DNA from: Montifringilla adamsi
Taxonomy: Eukaryota; Chordata; Aves; Passeriformes; Passeridae
Length of the DNA: 64,000 nt
Assembly (NCBI GenBank): GCA_017590115.1
Contig: JAGGNK010012559.1
Location: forward strand, 6,110,984 to 6,174,983
Direction: 5' to 3'
Part shown: piece by piece, positions 1-35,501 of the stretch
Numbering within the stretch: the stretch's first letter is position 1
How the letters are laid out: every line of letters starts with the position of its first letter
Program-made: the position numbers and the translations under genes
The notes under the pieces: model-generated
What the model was told of the DNA's origin: nothing
Databases searched by the model: none
Seen by the model: only the letters and a program-made list of their open reading frames with translations

Positions 1-2454
1 TGATCAATAGTCCCTTTCAACAAGTATCTGGTGTTGCAGAGTGTTAACAGCTAATAGCACTATGATTCTTATCCTATTTTAAGGACTGTAGCATATCTCA
101 GAGTCCTTATATCTAATATGAGTTCTGAGTTCAATAATGTTACATCTGATGTTATTTATTATCTATTTCCGACACACTGACCCTTTCTGCATCCTATCTT
201 GTGCTGGGCCACTGCCACGGGACATTTATCTCCAACATGAGGTCAGTGGCTGCTTAGGTTGGGGGGGAAAATGATTCTGAGCAGACTGTAAATAGAGAAA
301 TGAGATGGCAGCTCTGGCCAGCAATTCTGACAGCAGGCTGCAAGGAAAGGGTGGAGGGAGCTCTTGCCTCCCATGCAAGCCCCAGTTGTGCTGTCACTGC
401 AGCCAGCAGCAAATCCAAAGCACCTTCCAGGGCTGGAGCTGCTAAACTGCCCAGTGCCTCTGGCCAACCCTCCTTGGATTAAATAACATCCTCTGAAGCT
501 TTTATCGACCCACTGCGTGACAAAATACCCGATTAATCAAGTTTTTACTTTGTGAATTACGTTCCTCAGTGCCTGGGGGTGCAAAGCAGAGGCGAGTGAG
601 AGGGGCCATTCTTGAATTCTGGGACGTGAACTTGGGGACACATTTCTTTATAAAAGATCTCCAATCCTCAGGGGTAAAATGTCACCCAGGGCAGCACCAC
701 CCTCCCCTCTGCACCGTGACAGGGGAAAGGCAGAGCCACAGTGTATGAAGAGGTGGCTTCCATCACAAGGGTGCCCACAAAGTTTAGGGGAAGAAAGATA
801 AAAGTAAATTCTTGCTTTTGTTGCTAGAAATTCTCTTTTCTGAGCAGTTCTGCTGTATGACAGTGAAATGAGAGCAGCACACAAGAATCAGGCAGGTGGA
901 TTTGTAGCCTGCTAGTGAAAACCCTTTGGGCTGAGCTTGGAGGGGCACTGAAAAGTGGTTCTGTAAGAGGATTTCTCTAATGCAGGATCAAGTGTGTCCT
1001 GCCTCATCAGCAGAGGTGTGAGGACTCCTGGTAAAGCTCCCAGAAATGCACCAAGCTCTCCTCAGAGAGCCAGAGAAGGCCCAGCTGGGCAGGCCTGATA
1101 CTCCTGAGGGAAACAGCAATTTAATAGCGAAGCAGCAAAGCAGCAGCCTTGCATTTCTGACCCATTTTGTGTGTGCTGTGAGACGTGCAGTGCTGCAGAA
1201 ATCCAAGAGCCTCCCTAAGGCCAGAGTCTGTTTGTTTGGGGTTTTGGGGGATGCTGATGAGGGACAGATAGATTTTCTTTTTCCAGGAGTCAAGTTTCTG
1301 CCATCACTGAACCTGTTGTGCCTTTTGTTCAGCCCCCAACAAGGAACCCATTGAGCACTCTTTGGATGAATCTCCTGCCTGGCCCTGAAGCCAGCTGAGT
1401 CATACCTGTGCTCTGCACTGCCTGAAGCACCTATAAAATACAGAAACAATTGTTATTGGGAGAGACCTGCTTCTCTCTCCCTAAATGATTAAAGCACCTC
1501 TTTCCCCAGCTCTCCAAACACTCTGTGTGTGCCTTCCTACCTGATCCAATCAGGCATCAGGCCAAGACATTCCTGGCCAGGATAATTTTTCATCTTTTAG
1601 AAGTTTGTGGTTATTTTGGGATGTGGCTTTTCAAGGCTGGATGTGTGCAGGGGTCTCTGCTTAGGAAGGGGACTGAGAAGTGAAATTCTGCCAGTCATAC
1701 ATTGATCTGAAATCAGAAATAAAGTTTGGGGTCCCCCTAAGGAAAATCAGTTTGTGTGGTGTTTGGGCTAATCATCAGGATTTCTGAAATTTGCTTCCAA
1801 GTCTAAAATGTGGGATGATGGCATCCCAAACCCCGGGATGGGGTAAGGGGGAGCAGGTATCTATGAGTGCCTCCTGCCAAGCAGGACCAGACTTGTTCAG
1901 CTGCAGGATGTCAGCTCGAGACCACAAACCCTGGAATGACATTTTCCTCTCCCTGGAGCTGGAATTCTGTTGAAATGTGCTTTTGTTTTCTCCTCCCCTC
2001 TCTGGAGAAAGTGGGACTGTGTGCTCTGGAAGCAGCACAAAACTGAGGGTATCTTTTTGTATCCACTTAAAAGCCCCATCATTTGTTTACAAGTTCTTAA
2101 ACCTAAAAGAACCATAAAGCCTGCCTGTACTTAGTGCTCTGTTTACTCAGGTTTCTCCTCCTGGGGGACAGTGCAAACAGCCCCGGCAGCTTCACTTCTG
2201 TTTACAGTTTCTGATAGTTTTTTCTTTCATGTTTTCACTCCCTCTCATAGCCCTACACCGAAATAAGCTACAAACATAGCTGTGTGCTCATTAAAAAACG
2301 AAATTTGATTGATAACTTGCTCTAAATACCTACCCACCTGGGCTGCAGAGCTGTTCTAAAAATTAAATTAAAAAAGAAAAAGGTGAGGAAATGCTTGTGT
2401 TTTATATGGGGTTTTGAAAAAGCCTTTTTCAGGTGGGAAAAGGAACCTTTTACA

Positions 2455-2612
2455 AAAGAAATTCTGTGTGAGGATGGGCAGGCCCTGGCACGGGGTGCCC
2501 AGCAGCTGTGGCTGTCCCTGGGTGTCCAAGGCCAGGCTGGACACTGAGGCACCCTGGGGCAGGGGAAGGTATCCCTGCCCATGGAATTGGATGGGCTTTA
2601 ATGTCCCTGTGC
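2455..2612 (+). repeat. CR1 LINE 3'-end fragment
   Basis: The stretch carries the typical avian CR1 tail text in order: GAGGATGGGCAGGCCCTGG, a block like GTGTCCAAGGCCAGGCTGGA, then CCCTGCCCATGG and a GGGCTTTAA block. It closely parallels the copies at 8236, 28466 and 45300 in this window. The 5' end is truncated and the terminal ATTCTATGATTCT-type repeat has decayed. Confidence 0.8.
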
Positions 2613-4210
2613 AGATCCCAAGTCCTCAGCAGCTCCTCGGGAACCCAAAAGGATGGACGGCCGTGGAACAGCTCCTCTGAGATCCCAGGAAGCAGCCAAA
2701 GGCCGGGACAGAACCACGTGGAGTTGGGCAAAGCACTATCGGCGCATAGCTGGAATACCGAACAGCCGAGTCACCTCCCGCTCTCCCCTCGGATGCCGTG
2801 AGGAATGGGTGGGTTTGAACAGATGTTTTTGTGCTTCTCCTGGCTGTCAGGGGCTGTCCTGCGCGGGAGCCAGCCCGGCACCGGTTTGCTGGCATCCGGG
2901 AGAGGGAAGGTAAGGGATGCAGGAGACGGGCAGCGATGGTATCCATGACAACCGGCAGATATGGCCTCGCTGCCTCGCAGCTCCTTCCTTCCCCAGCGCC
3001 GGCCCTGGGCACATCCCGGCTCAGGCGGGCCCTCGGCTGCAGTTCAGGATTCCTGAGAGAAAGGTGCAAACCCCACAAGTCGGGCACGTTCCCCGGAGCT
3101 CCATCGGTCTGCAGCAGAAATCCCTGCCTTGAGCTGCGAGGGGCGCCGGGAGATCCGGACGCAGGGACGGGGTGGTTCCACAGAAACACTCCCAGCAGCA
3201 CGGTGAGCTTGGCAGACTGAGAGCCGGCAGAGCCAGCAGGCAAAATGCAGTTCATCCTGCCAAAAAACAAGGGTTAAGGTGTGCTGGACACCTTCAGAAA
3301 TGCACCTGGGCTGAGCAAGGCAAAGTGGTGCTCACCTGTGCAGGAATGTCGCAGGGGCTGGAGGTGTGGATGAGCCTCAGTCTGCACAATCCCTGCCAGG
3401 GAGCAGGAGCTGCCTGGCTGTGCTTCCCCGAGAGCTCTGCATCCCGCTGCCTGCTGTGGTGCAATTCCTGCATTCCAGCCACTGCCTGGACCTGCCTTGG
3501 GAAACGCTGCCATTTGAGGCAGCTGCAATCGCACCCAGCGTGGAGGAACAGAAAGAAATCTGTCAGAAAAGCAAAAAGCTCTCAGAGGCAGCCAGTTTTT
3601 CTCATTTGCAGGGCCCCTGCTTTGTATCTTCAACGTGGTTTGTACCACGGTAAGGAAAAATGTTCCTGGGATCAAAACAGGGTGATCCATCATTTCTTCC
3701 TCCATAGTGGAAAACAAAGCAGAAGAGGCAAAGAAATGAGATGGTGAATGGAGAGCTGGGGATTGGAAGAGAGGATGTGGAGTTCAGGTTCTGCCCTGGC
3801 ACCAAAAACATGACTCAGTTTCCCTGTGAGGACAACAACGAGCTCTGGATCTGTTTGGTCAATATTTAAAGTACAGAGAGGGCTGCTGCAAGCTCTAATT
3901 AATTGACTGCCTTAGCAAATTAGATGAGTCTGTAAATTGTAGCAGATATTTGGGACTCAGCCTTGCAAGGAAGGTCTTGTGCCTGTGGGCTTTTTTGCAT
4001 TTCCTTGTATGTGTAAAAGCAGCATCACACAAAGCAGGCAGGGGGTGAGCTGCCCATGGATCCAGAAAAAAAGAAAGGATGCAGTGAGCCACGGGAGCAC
4101 TGCGTGGTCATGGGGAGAATCACCTGGCCAGCTTTTGGAACAGTGAGTCAAAACTGGATCTGGTAGTGATGATACAGATCAGGCTCCATCTGCTCTGCAA
4201 GTGCTTTGGG

Positions 4211-4260
4211 GATGTCCTGGTTTCGGCTGGGATAGAGTTAATTTTCTTCTTAACTGGCTT
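4211..4260 (+). repeat. ERV LTR-like fragment
   Basis: About 50 bases beginning GATGTCCTGGTTTCGGCTGG and continuing into a GATAGAGTTAATTTTCTTC block resemble, from memory, the start of an endogenous-retrovirus LTR family common in bird genomes. Only this fragment is recognisable. No gag, pol or env sequence is present nearby. A repeat-library search would settle the family. Confidence 0.4.
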
Positions 4261-5194
4261 AACAAATGTTGTCAGCCTCTCTGCAAAGGAAAAATGTTAC
4301 ACAGCCAGCCAGCTGCAGAGGCAAAAATATCTACAACTGTATTTGAGGAGGATTTGATGGTTTTAAAACCAAACTAAACCCACAGTATTTTGAACTTCCA
4401 GCGAATGCAGCACTGACAAAGCATCCAGCTGATCCTGAGTCTCTGTTTACCTCAGCAGCAGCTCTTCCCAGCCTGCAACTGTCTCAGAAAAATGCCAGGC
4501 TATATGTTTTAATCACTGTATTTAGCCATGACAGTCACCCAAACAGCAGATTTTGCTTTTTGCACCCTGCTTCCAGGATCAAGGATGCTTTATATAGCTG
4601 TTCTTTGACTGGAAATAAATCCTGGGGGACACCACTACCTCATTTCTCTTACCCTGCCATCCTGCCCTGAACTTAGCAGCAATCTCCTGTGGCACATTTC
4701 ACCTTCTGTTAATCCAGCTGGGATTCAGCATCACCTGGAGCAGGAATGGAGGGAAGGTCAGCCTGAGAACTTCTGGCTTCTCTTGGAGTGCATTGGGGTT
4801 TGGAAAAATGTGAGTAGAAGAAAACTTTTTCCTTTGTGAGGACCTGACAGGTGAGAATAGCCAGGAATTCTGAACACCCATTTTTAAGGTGGATGTGTTC
4901 TTTATCCCTGTTTTTTAGGGAATTCCAGGGGCACTGCAGGAGGTGATGAGCAGTGATTCATGGCACATCCCAAACCTGGAATCCGGATTTCCTGGAGCAG
5001 TTTCCTGAGTTCAGCAGCGATCTGAGCCGTGTTTGTCCTCACACCTCTCCTGGTGCAGCCAGGGATTGTGCACACAGGGAAACAGCTGGACACTCCCAGA
5101 GGAAAAGTCTTTCCAAGGCACAGAAGAGCAGGACTCAGTGTCATGAACTTGGAGTAAGTTTCAGGTGTTTGTGGTGCTGTAAGGATTGTGCAGA

Positions 5195-5292
5195 GCCACA
5201 GAATGGCTTGGCTTGGAAGAGATTTGTAAAGACCATCTTGTCCTGCCTTGGGCAGGGACATCTTTCACTGGCTCAGCTGCAGCTCTCCCTGG
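5195..5292 (-). repeat. CR1 LINE 3'-end fragment, reverse orientation
   Basis: Reading +, ACAGAATGGCTTGGCTTGGA is followed by a TAAAGACCATCTTGTCC block and GGGCAGGGACATCTTTCACT. This is the reverse complement of the CR1 terminal segment seen elsewhere in the window. It is diverged and truncated. Confidence 0.65.
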
Positions 5293-5499
5293 CAGAGGCT
5301 CCTGAGCCCCCAGAGCAGGTATTTCATGGTGCACCCAGGCTTCACTTCCCAAGGTTTCAGCCTTCCAGTGAAAATCATCTGGGCTGTCCCAGCCATGGTG
5401 TGGCCACAGGCCCAGGGCAGTGCCTGTTCCCTGTGCTGGCACTGCTGAGACCCCTCAAATTGTGGGGTCAGAGACAGGGAGGGTCTGGGGTAGTCCAGG

Positions 5500-5915
5500 G
5501 AAGGGAATGGAGCTGGGAAGGGGCTGGAGCCCCAGGAGAGGCTGAGGGAGCTGGAAAGGGGCTCAGCCTGGAAAAAGGGGGCTCAGGGGGGACCCTGTGG
5601 CTCTGCACAGCTCCTGACAGGAGGGGACAGCCAGGGGGTCGGGCTGTGCTCCAGGGAACAGGGACAGAAGGAGAGGGAACGGCTTCAAGCTGCCTCGGGG
5701 GAGGTTTAGGTTGGATATTGGGAAATATTTCTTCACCAAAAGGGAGGTCAGGCATTGAAACACGCTGCCCAGGTTGAGTCACCATGCCTCGAGGGATTTA
5801 AAAGCCGTGTGGATGTGGCACTTGGCGACACGCGTTAGCGGTGGCCTTGGGCCGGTGCTGGACTCGATGCTCTCGGGGGGAGCTTTTCCAACCCGCACGA
5901 TTCCGCGATCGCCCG
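5500..5915 (+). repeat. CR1 LINE 3' portion, about 400 bp
   Basis: This is one of the longest CR1 pieces here. In order it shows an AGGCTGAGGGAGCTGG block, a CAGCCTGGAAAAAGG block, GGTTTAGGTTGGATATTGGG, TTTCTTCACC, CTGCCCAGG, TTTAAAAGCCGTGTGGATGT and a final TTTTCCAACCCGCACGATT tail. The order matches the CR1 3' region. Its 3' end runs directly into the CpG island at 5880-6340. The long open frame across 4953-5777 is largely this repeat and not a gene. Confidence 0.85.
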
Positions 5916-6340
5916 CTCCCATCCGCTCCCGCCGCACGCCGGGCTGCGTTTGCCGGATGCTCCGGGAGGAGGATCCCCGCAGCCCCTCCCCGGAGCCTCC
6001 CGCCCGCCCGGAGCCGCCCGGGCCGAGCCGCGCCCCGCCCGGGGCAGCGCGGCCGCCGGAGCCCTGCGCTGCCGGGGCTCTGCTCGGGGCCGCTCGGGGT
6101 GCTCGGGGCTCGCTGTAAGCGCCCGGGGCTCTGCTCGGGGCTGCTCGGGGCTCGCTGCTGCCCGTGCGGGCTGTGATCGTTCGGGGAGTGCGGGCAGCGC
6201 TCCCAAATCTCCCCGGCACATGGGAAAGCGGACCCGGCTGAAGGCCCGGGGAATAAAGATCTCAGTTTTGGGGGTTTTCTCCCTCACCTTCCCAGCGCCG
6301 TCTTCTCGCGAAGGCCTGCGTCGCCAACTCCGACCACGCT
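5880..6340. promoter_or_regulatory. CpG island, no gene assigned
   Basis: CpG dinucleotides are dense and GC is very high from the end of the CR1 copy to about 6340. An internal duplication of a block reading roughly GGGGCTCTGCTCGGGGC...GGGCTCGCTG is present at 6076-6163. CpG islands usually mark promoters, so this could be an alternative RPS6KA1 promoter or a non-coding first exon. No RSK1 start codon context or recognisable coding exon is visible, so the assignment is open. Confidence 0.5.
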
Positions 6341-7129
6341 CCGGTGTCACTTTGCTGGACGTCTGCTCTTCCCTCCCTCCTGGCTCCTTTCCTCCTTACT
6401 GAGACCCCCAAGCCAGATGTGCAGGAGGGCGCTCATCCCCTGTCCACATCTGCAGGCTGGCACAGCCATTGCCGAAGGAAGGGACAGCCTGCAGCAGTTG
6501 TCACCCGGGGCAGAGCAGCCGGCTGAGGCATGTGCTCTGGCACTCTTCAGTTCAACATCTTCTCACTCACACTGGAACCAGCAGCTCTCCTGGGGAAACC
6601 AGAGGGGAGGTGGGGTTTGGTGCCAGGTGTCTCACAGACCGTGGTGATTTCTTGTCGTTCTGTCTGGATTTGGTGCTGTCACACTCCGTTATCATACCTG
6701 GGGATGTCTCCATGGTTAATTGGTCACATTTGCTCATTCCTGTTTAAAATTGCCTCTTCAGAGGTCTGTGCTTTGAGCACAGTGTTTCCCCCCTGCTGCA
6801 GGGACAGCAGGGAGGCACTGGCCATTTGAGGTGAGGTTTCCTAATTTTCATCAGCCAGGTATGGCACAGCTTCTCCTGGAGCCCCCGTGAGGTGGGGAGG
6901 CTCTGCCTGGGCCAAACACCCGGCACGAAGGCGCGGTGGGTGAAGAGCTCTGCCCTGAAACACCTCTGGAGCCGTGAGGAGGAGTTTGTGCTGGCAGAGG
7001 AGGGAAGTCCTGCGGCGGTTCCCAAATCACGTCATGTGCCCAGAGCCGGGCCGGAGCTTATTGCTGGCAGACAGGGCTTTTTATTTGTGGTTTCTCCCTT
7101 CCTAAGAAGGGAGATGCCTCAAAAGCCAG

Positions 7130-7480
7130 AAAACGCCGCTCGACTCATAATGGGAGGAAACGAGCGCCGGTGCCCAGGGCAGGGGAAGCGGCGGGCGAGG
7201 CTCCGCTGGGTGCCCGGTGCCGGTGTCCGGTGCCGGTGTCCGGTGCCGGTGTCCGGTGTCCGGTGCCGGCGGGGCTGGGGCAGCGCCGCGGGGTCGCTTC
7301 CGAGCGGAAATGGCCGGGGGGTCCGGGCTGCTGCCGGCCGGGTCCGCTGCGGGCTCCGGGCAGCGGCGGGCGCTCATTTCCTCGCCAGGAGCGGGTGTGT
7401 TCCTCGGAAGCTGAAACTGGAGGGAGCCTCTGGCTCTCCCCTGCCCCGTCTCACCTTGGCCGCAGCGCCGGGTCAGGGGC
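7130..7480. promoter_or_regulatory. CpG island with a short open frame, no gene assigned
   Basis: The block is GC- and CpG-rich. It includes ATG at 7310 in a favourable context (AAATGG) opening a 34-codon Gly/Ala/Ser-rich frame that stops near 7414. The frame resembles no protein I know and is probably incidental. Position inside presumptive intron 1 would suit an alternative promoter or enhancer island of RPS6KA1. Confidence 0.45.
7209..7272. repeat. GC-rich 12-bp tandem repeat
   Basis: About five imperfect copies of a 12-base unit, GGTGCCGGTGTCC-like, sit inside the CpG island. The unit alternates GGTGCC and GGTGTCC. It explains the repetitive Thr/Gly/His/Pro translations seen in all frames. 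Confidence 0.85.
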
Positions 7481-8235
7481 AGGCACCACGTGCAGGTGGG
7501 ATTCCAGCAGATCAGGGGGTTTTTGCGTCTCAGGATCTCAAGTGGGACTTAGCAGTTTGCCTCCCTTTGGTTTAAAATTATATGGACACGCTCTTAATTA
7601 CAGTGAGGAAAGTAATACAGGTGTTCTTCACCTTCACACCTGGGTCAGATGTTAGAGAGCTCCCTGAGGTCGAGCAGCAGAGCTGGAACAGGACTTGGGA
7701 GGAGTTTTGCACCTTGAGGTGAAAATCGCCAAGGGCAGGGGCCCAAGGGGGAAGTTTTCACCCCTCCTGGGAGAGGTGGCACCACTGAGAAAGCAAGGAG
7801 ACGTTTCTGGAACACCGGTTACGTAAATTGCCCTGGGATCGCTGCCATCCAGGTTAGAAACCGGCTTCCTCCGACCTTTGCTTTCTGAGTCACGGAGCAG
7901 AGGTGCTGTCACCGTGCTGGTGGAGGCATCAGTCCTATTGTTGAGGGATTTGGGGTTTTTCCACTGTGTTCCGGGAGAACTGGCCATGTGGTGCCCCTGT
8001 TCCTGGCCCACCAGAGCTCAGCCCTGCCAGGGAAACGCGTGGGAGTGGGTGGCAATGGGAGCTTGAACTGCTCCCTGGCAGGAGCCAAGTCCCTCTGTCC
8101 TGGAGTCTGGGCTTTGTAATCATTGCTCCTGCTTTTTTACCCTTGCCATTCCCTCTTCTGCTTATATTATTCCAAATATTGCTTGTGTAGTAGAAAAACG
8201 TGGCTGGGGCAGAGTTCAAACGCTGGAGAATAGAG

Positions 8236-8462
8236 TTGGGTGACACAGAAATCCTTCCCTGGGAGGGTGGGCAGGCCCTGGCACAGGTGCCCAGAGCAGC
8301 TGTGGCTGCCCCTGGATCCCTGGCAGTGCCCAAGGCCAGGTTGGATGGGGCTTGGAGCAGCCTGGGACAGTGGAAGGTGTCCCTGCCATGGCAGGGGGAA
8401 TGAGGAGGGCTTTAAGGTCCTTTCCCTCCCAAACCATCCTGTGTTTCTTTGATTCCATGACT
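8236..8462 (+). repeat. CR1 LINE 3' end, well preserved
   Basis: The CR1 terminal segment is clear: GGTGGGCAGGCCCTGGCACA, GAGCAGCTGTGGCTGCCCCT, CCAAGGCCAGGTTGGATGGG, CAGTGGAAGGTGTCCCTGCC, a GGCTTTAAGGTCC block, CCCAAACCATCC and a tail TTTGATTCCATGA. The ATTCTATGA-like tail marks the true 3' end. Confidence 0.9.
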
Positions 8463-11139
8463 TCATCCCCACAGCGATGGATCTGTCATCAGGGCTCCGC
8501 TTTGCTTCAAATTCTTCTTTCATTACACAAACCTACAACAATGCAACTGACGTGGGATTACGCCAAACTCCACCACTTCAAGCTAATTATTTTTTGCCTG
8601 TATATGTGTATCACCCTTTATTAAGCAGAGCTGCTCATTAGTAACTCTTTTCTCAAGCATGGTAGCTTGAGCTGTGCAAACTACTTGAGAGACAAGGGAG
8701 ACAGCTGAGTGGCTGTCATCTGTGATATGCCTTGTGCAGAGACTCCTCTGTTTGGGCTACCACAGTTCCTTTGGAGATCTCTATTCTTGTAGAATTATTT
8801 CCTTTCTCTGAACTGCAATAGGCAAGATCCATAAATTCCACTTAATGGTAGTAATTTAAACATGCCTTGCTCTCGTGTCAAACTAGCAGGAGCTCTGGAG
8901 TGAAAGGTTTCTTCCTCTGCTCCTTCCTTGAGTGTTTCATGGCTCATCAGAGTTGGGTGAAAGAGCATCTCTGGATGCCTGGTACTTGTTTTGGGGCCCC
9001 TCAAAGGTGGCTGCTCAAAGCCTAAGGATGCAGGAGCAGGAGCAGGCTGCTTTTGCAGGCAGAGCTGTCCATAACCCGGGATGCCTTGAGCTGGTGGTGT
9101 AACCACAGAGCAGGACTGGGCCCCTTCCCACAGCCCTGCCAGGATGCACCTTGTCCTGGTTTCACATTAGAGCACACTGGCCTGCTCTGGAAATTGCTCC
9201 CTGTGCTGTGGATTATGTGGAATTAAAAGGATTTAAAGCGCAAGATGTCCTAAGATAAATATCTCCCAAGTTCAGCCAGGCTGGCAGTTGCGTAACTGAG
9301 CGCACTTGTTTTCCAGGATACTTTTCTGTGTGCTATTAAGGAAACTCACCCAGCGTGTGCTCAGGAGGGGTTTGTGCCAGCTCTGGGGCAGCTGGAGTGG
9401 TCCAGAGGCGCCGTGGCAGCGGGGCTGCAGCTCCACGTGCCCGTCAGATTAGAGCTCTAATCCCCGTTTCCGCTCACCCCAGCAGGGAGCTGCAAGGACA
9501 GGCTGCGGGCTCCCGGTGGGGCTCCTGTGGCTGCCTCATCAGCAGCCCAAGCCCTGCTCTGACACAGCCTGGGTGAGCTCCTCACTGCCCCGGGCACCCC
9601 AGCGAGGAGCTGTGCCTCCCTCCTGCAGCAGACGTTGCCTGGTTGCTGCAGGAGGGAGACCTTGGGAGTTCTCTGGGAGCAGGACATTTGGGTTTGCAGC
9701 CCCAGAGGGCTGTGGGAGGGCAGCTGCACCTGCTCCCCCCTGTGTGTGGCGTGCAGGGGCAGGGCAGAAATAAAGCATTTTAAAGAGGCAAATGTCAACC
9801 CAAGAAACCCACAAACTATTTCAGCCCTGCTCGTGGCGTGCTGAGCGGCCGTATTTTATCTCGGGAGGTGATGAGTCTGGAGCTGTTTCCATCTGGAACA
9901 TATACAAATGGCCCTCCAATTCCATATGAGGGAATAAGAACTGCTTTTGCTCTGGGGTGGAAGGAGAGCACTTGGCTCTAAACACTGCAATTCTCTGCTC
10001 ACACATCTGACTCCTGCCAGCCTGAGAAAGCGAGAGTTTCATCAGGAGCTTCATCCCTCCAGGAGCAGGGAGCTGCATGCCCAGGACACCTCCCTGGCAT
10101 GGACACTGCTCTCTTTCTTTCCCCATCCCTTCCATCCCAGGTAGGATGGGTTTCTGTCAGCAGCAGAAGGACAAGTTTCCCTTTTCAGAGAGCTGATAAA
10201 ACTCAGCCCTCAAAAGTCTGGTGGCTCTGGAGGTATCAGCTGGTGTGTCCCAGCTCACCCTTGAAGCTGAGGGGTTGGACACCCCCTGCATCCACCCACC
10301 CCTCTCCTGACACGTGCCTTGTGGATCTCTCTCCAGACCAAGAGCCAGTCACTCTTTCCCTCTGTCCAGCACAGAAATTCTGCTTCTTAAGCTGTTTGAG
10401 AGAAAACCAGCCCTCCCCGAGCTGTGGTTTGGATTAGCAGCCAGTTATGAGCTGTGGATGGGTGACAGCTGAGCCAGTAAACATCAGCCTCTTTCCAAGT
10501 CTGGTTATCTCGGTGCGTGGCTCCCCCTGCGTTGTGGGGGCTGTTCATAAACACCAATTCTTACTTCACTGCTCAGCTATTCTCTGTGCTAATGGCACCG
10601 AGGGCTCCGTGTAAACACCGGGGCAGCATTCCTCTGGGAGAACTGCGTGGGGCTGCTGGGGCCTGCTTCCAGGCCTTGGCTGAAACTGCTTGGGAACTAA
10701 AGTTGGGACTAAGGTGAGTTGTGGAGCTCAGATGGGGCCCACACAGATGTAAATATTGCAGTAAAGTGGAGACCTGAGGAAGAAGTCAGGTCGATATCTC
10801 AATGGATCCTTGCTGCTCCGGGGAAGGAGCTGGCTTTGTTTCTGTCAGTTCCTGGAAGGCTCTAGAACCCATTCATCCCACTGAGGCTCCGACTGGCACT
10901 GCAGCTCTTCCCTTGGCCCATGACTTCTGAAAAGCAAGGAGTAAACTGCCCTTGTTCTCTCAGAGGAGGAGAGGAATGCCATGATTTTTGGAGCCCGAGA
11001 CTGCAGTGCAAACAGATGTCAAAGCAAAGTCTTCTTGCCCTTGTTTTTCTCCAGAGTCTGCAGAAAAGCTCCTGTACGTGCTTATCCTGCTCTGGGTATC
11101 TGTGTCTCAGTGAAATCCCACCCACTTTTGCCCGCCCGG

Positions 11140-11290
11140 CTTCCCCAGGCGGTGCCGGTGCCGTCTGAAGCCGATCCCCGCTCGGTTCAGCCCGGGCTGA
11201 CCGGGCCGGTGCCACTCGGGCTGGCTCGGGTCACCTGCCGTGACTTTGTGCGGGGCCGGAGCTGGAGCCAGGCGGGTGGGGCAGATTTCC
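11140..11290. promoter_or_regulatory. Small GC/CpG-rich block upstream of exon 2
   Basis: CpG density rises over about 150 bases, roughly 440 bases before RPS6KA1 exon 2. It might be a minor promoter or an enhancer. No RSK1-type first exon with an initiator codon is seen here. The evidence is base composition only. Confidence 0.3.
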
Positions 11291-11727
11291 CGCAGCTCTC
11301 AGGAGCTGCGATAGGGTAATAAATAACTGATAAACGCTCCAGTAGAGCGGTGCCACGGCACGGTGGTTGTTAACTCTCGGGCTGCAGTCCCAGAGCAGCA
11401 GTGCAGGAGGGGTGGGAATCTGCACCGAGCTCCCCAGGGATCCTCCCTGGTGCTGTGTGCCCCGCGAGCAACACCGCGTGGATAAGGAGCCCAAATTTCA
11501 TTTGAGGGAAGCGTGGAGAGATTCTCTGGGCAAGAGGCTTTCTTTTAAACAACTTAAAAGAGTCTGGTGTATGGGGAAATGTTCAACCACCTTGTACCAT
11601 GTCCAAAGTGCCACCCTGCCCTGTTTGTCCCACGTGAGGGGCTCCCAAAGCCACCAGCTTTTGTGAGGGGCATGAGGAACAATCCCACGCCCAGCATGTG
11701 CTAACAGCAGGTTCTCTTGCTTTGCAG

Positions 11728-35501
<23,774 letters not shown>

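Larger units (their letters stand above)
1..11727. other. Probable first-intron/upstream DNA of RPS6KA1
   Basis: No coding exon was recognised here. I looked for the short RSK1 first exon (MPLAQL-type start, about 21 codons ending in Asp-Pro-Glu) that should precede exon 2, including in the CpG-rich blocks, and did not see it. It therefore probably lies before base 1. If so, this stretch is intron 1. It holds CR1 fragments, two CpG islands, a GC-rich short tandem repeat and one ERV-LTR-like scrap, listed separately. The remaining single-copy stretches (1-2450, 2620-4200, 4270-5190, 6350-7120, 7490-8230, 8470-11720) show nothing I can name. A first exon missed by eye remains possible. Confidence 0.55.

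Noticed and set aside
2626..3270. 214-codon - strand ORF overlapping + strand ORFs
   Set aside because: Moderately GC-rich DNA with open frames on both strands. No motif, no conserved family and no splice or promoter context.
5270..5325. Segment reading Ser-Leu-Ala-Gln-Leu, superficially like the RSK1 first-exon MPLAQL
   Set aside because: No initiator Met-Pro, it lies in or next to a reverse CR1 fragment, and the following residues do not fit the RSK1 N-terminus.
4953..5777. 274-codon + strand ORF
   Set aside because: Its right half is the CR1 copy at 5500-5915 and part of its left is another CR1 fragment. No protein family is recognisable, there are no splice sites, and composition alone explains it.
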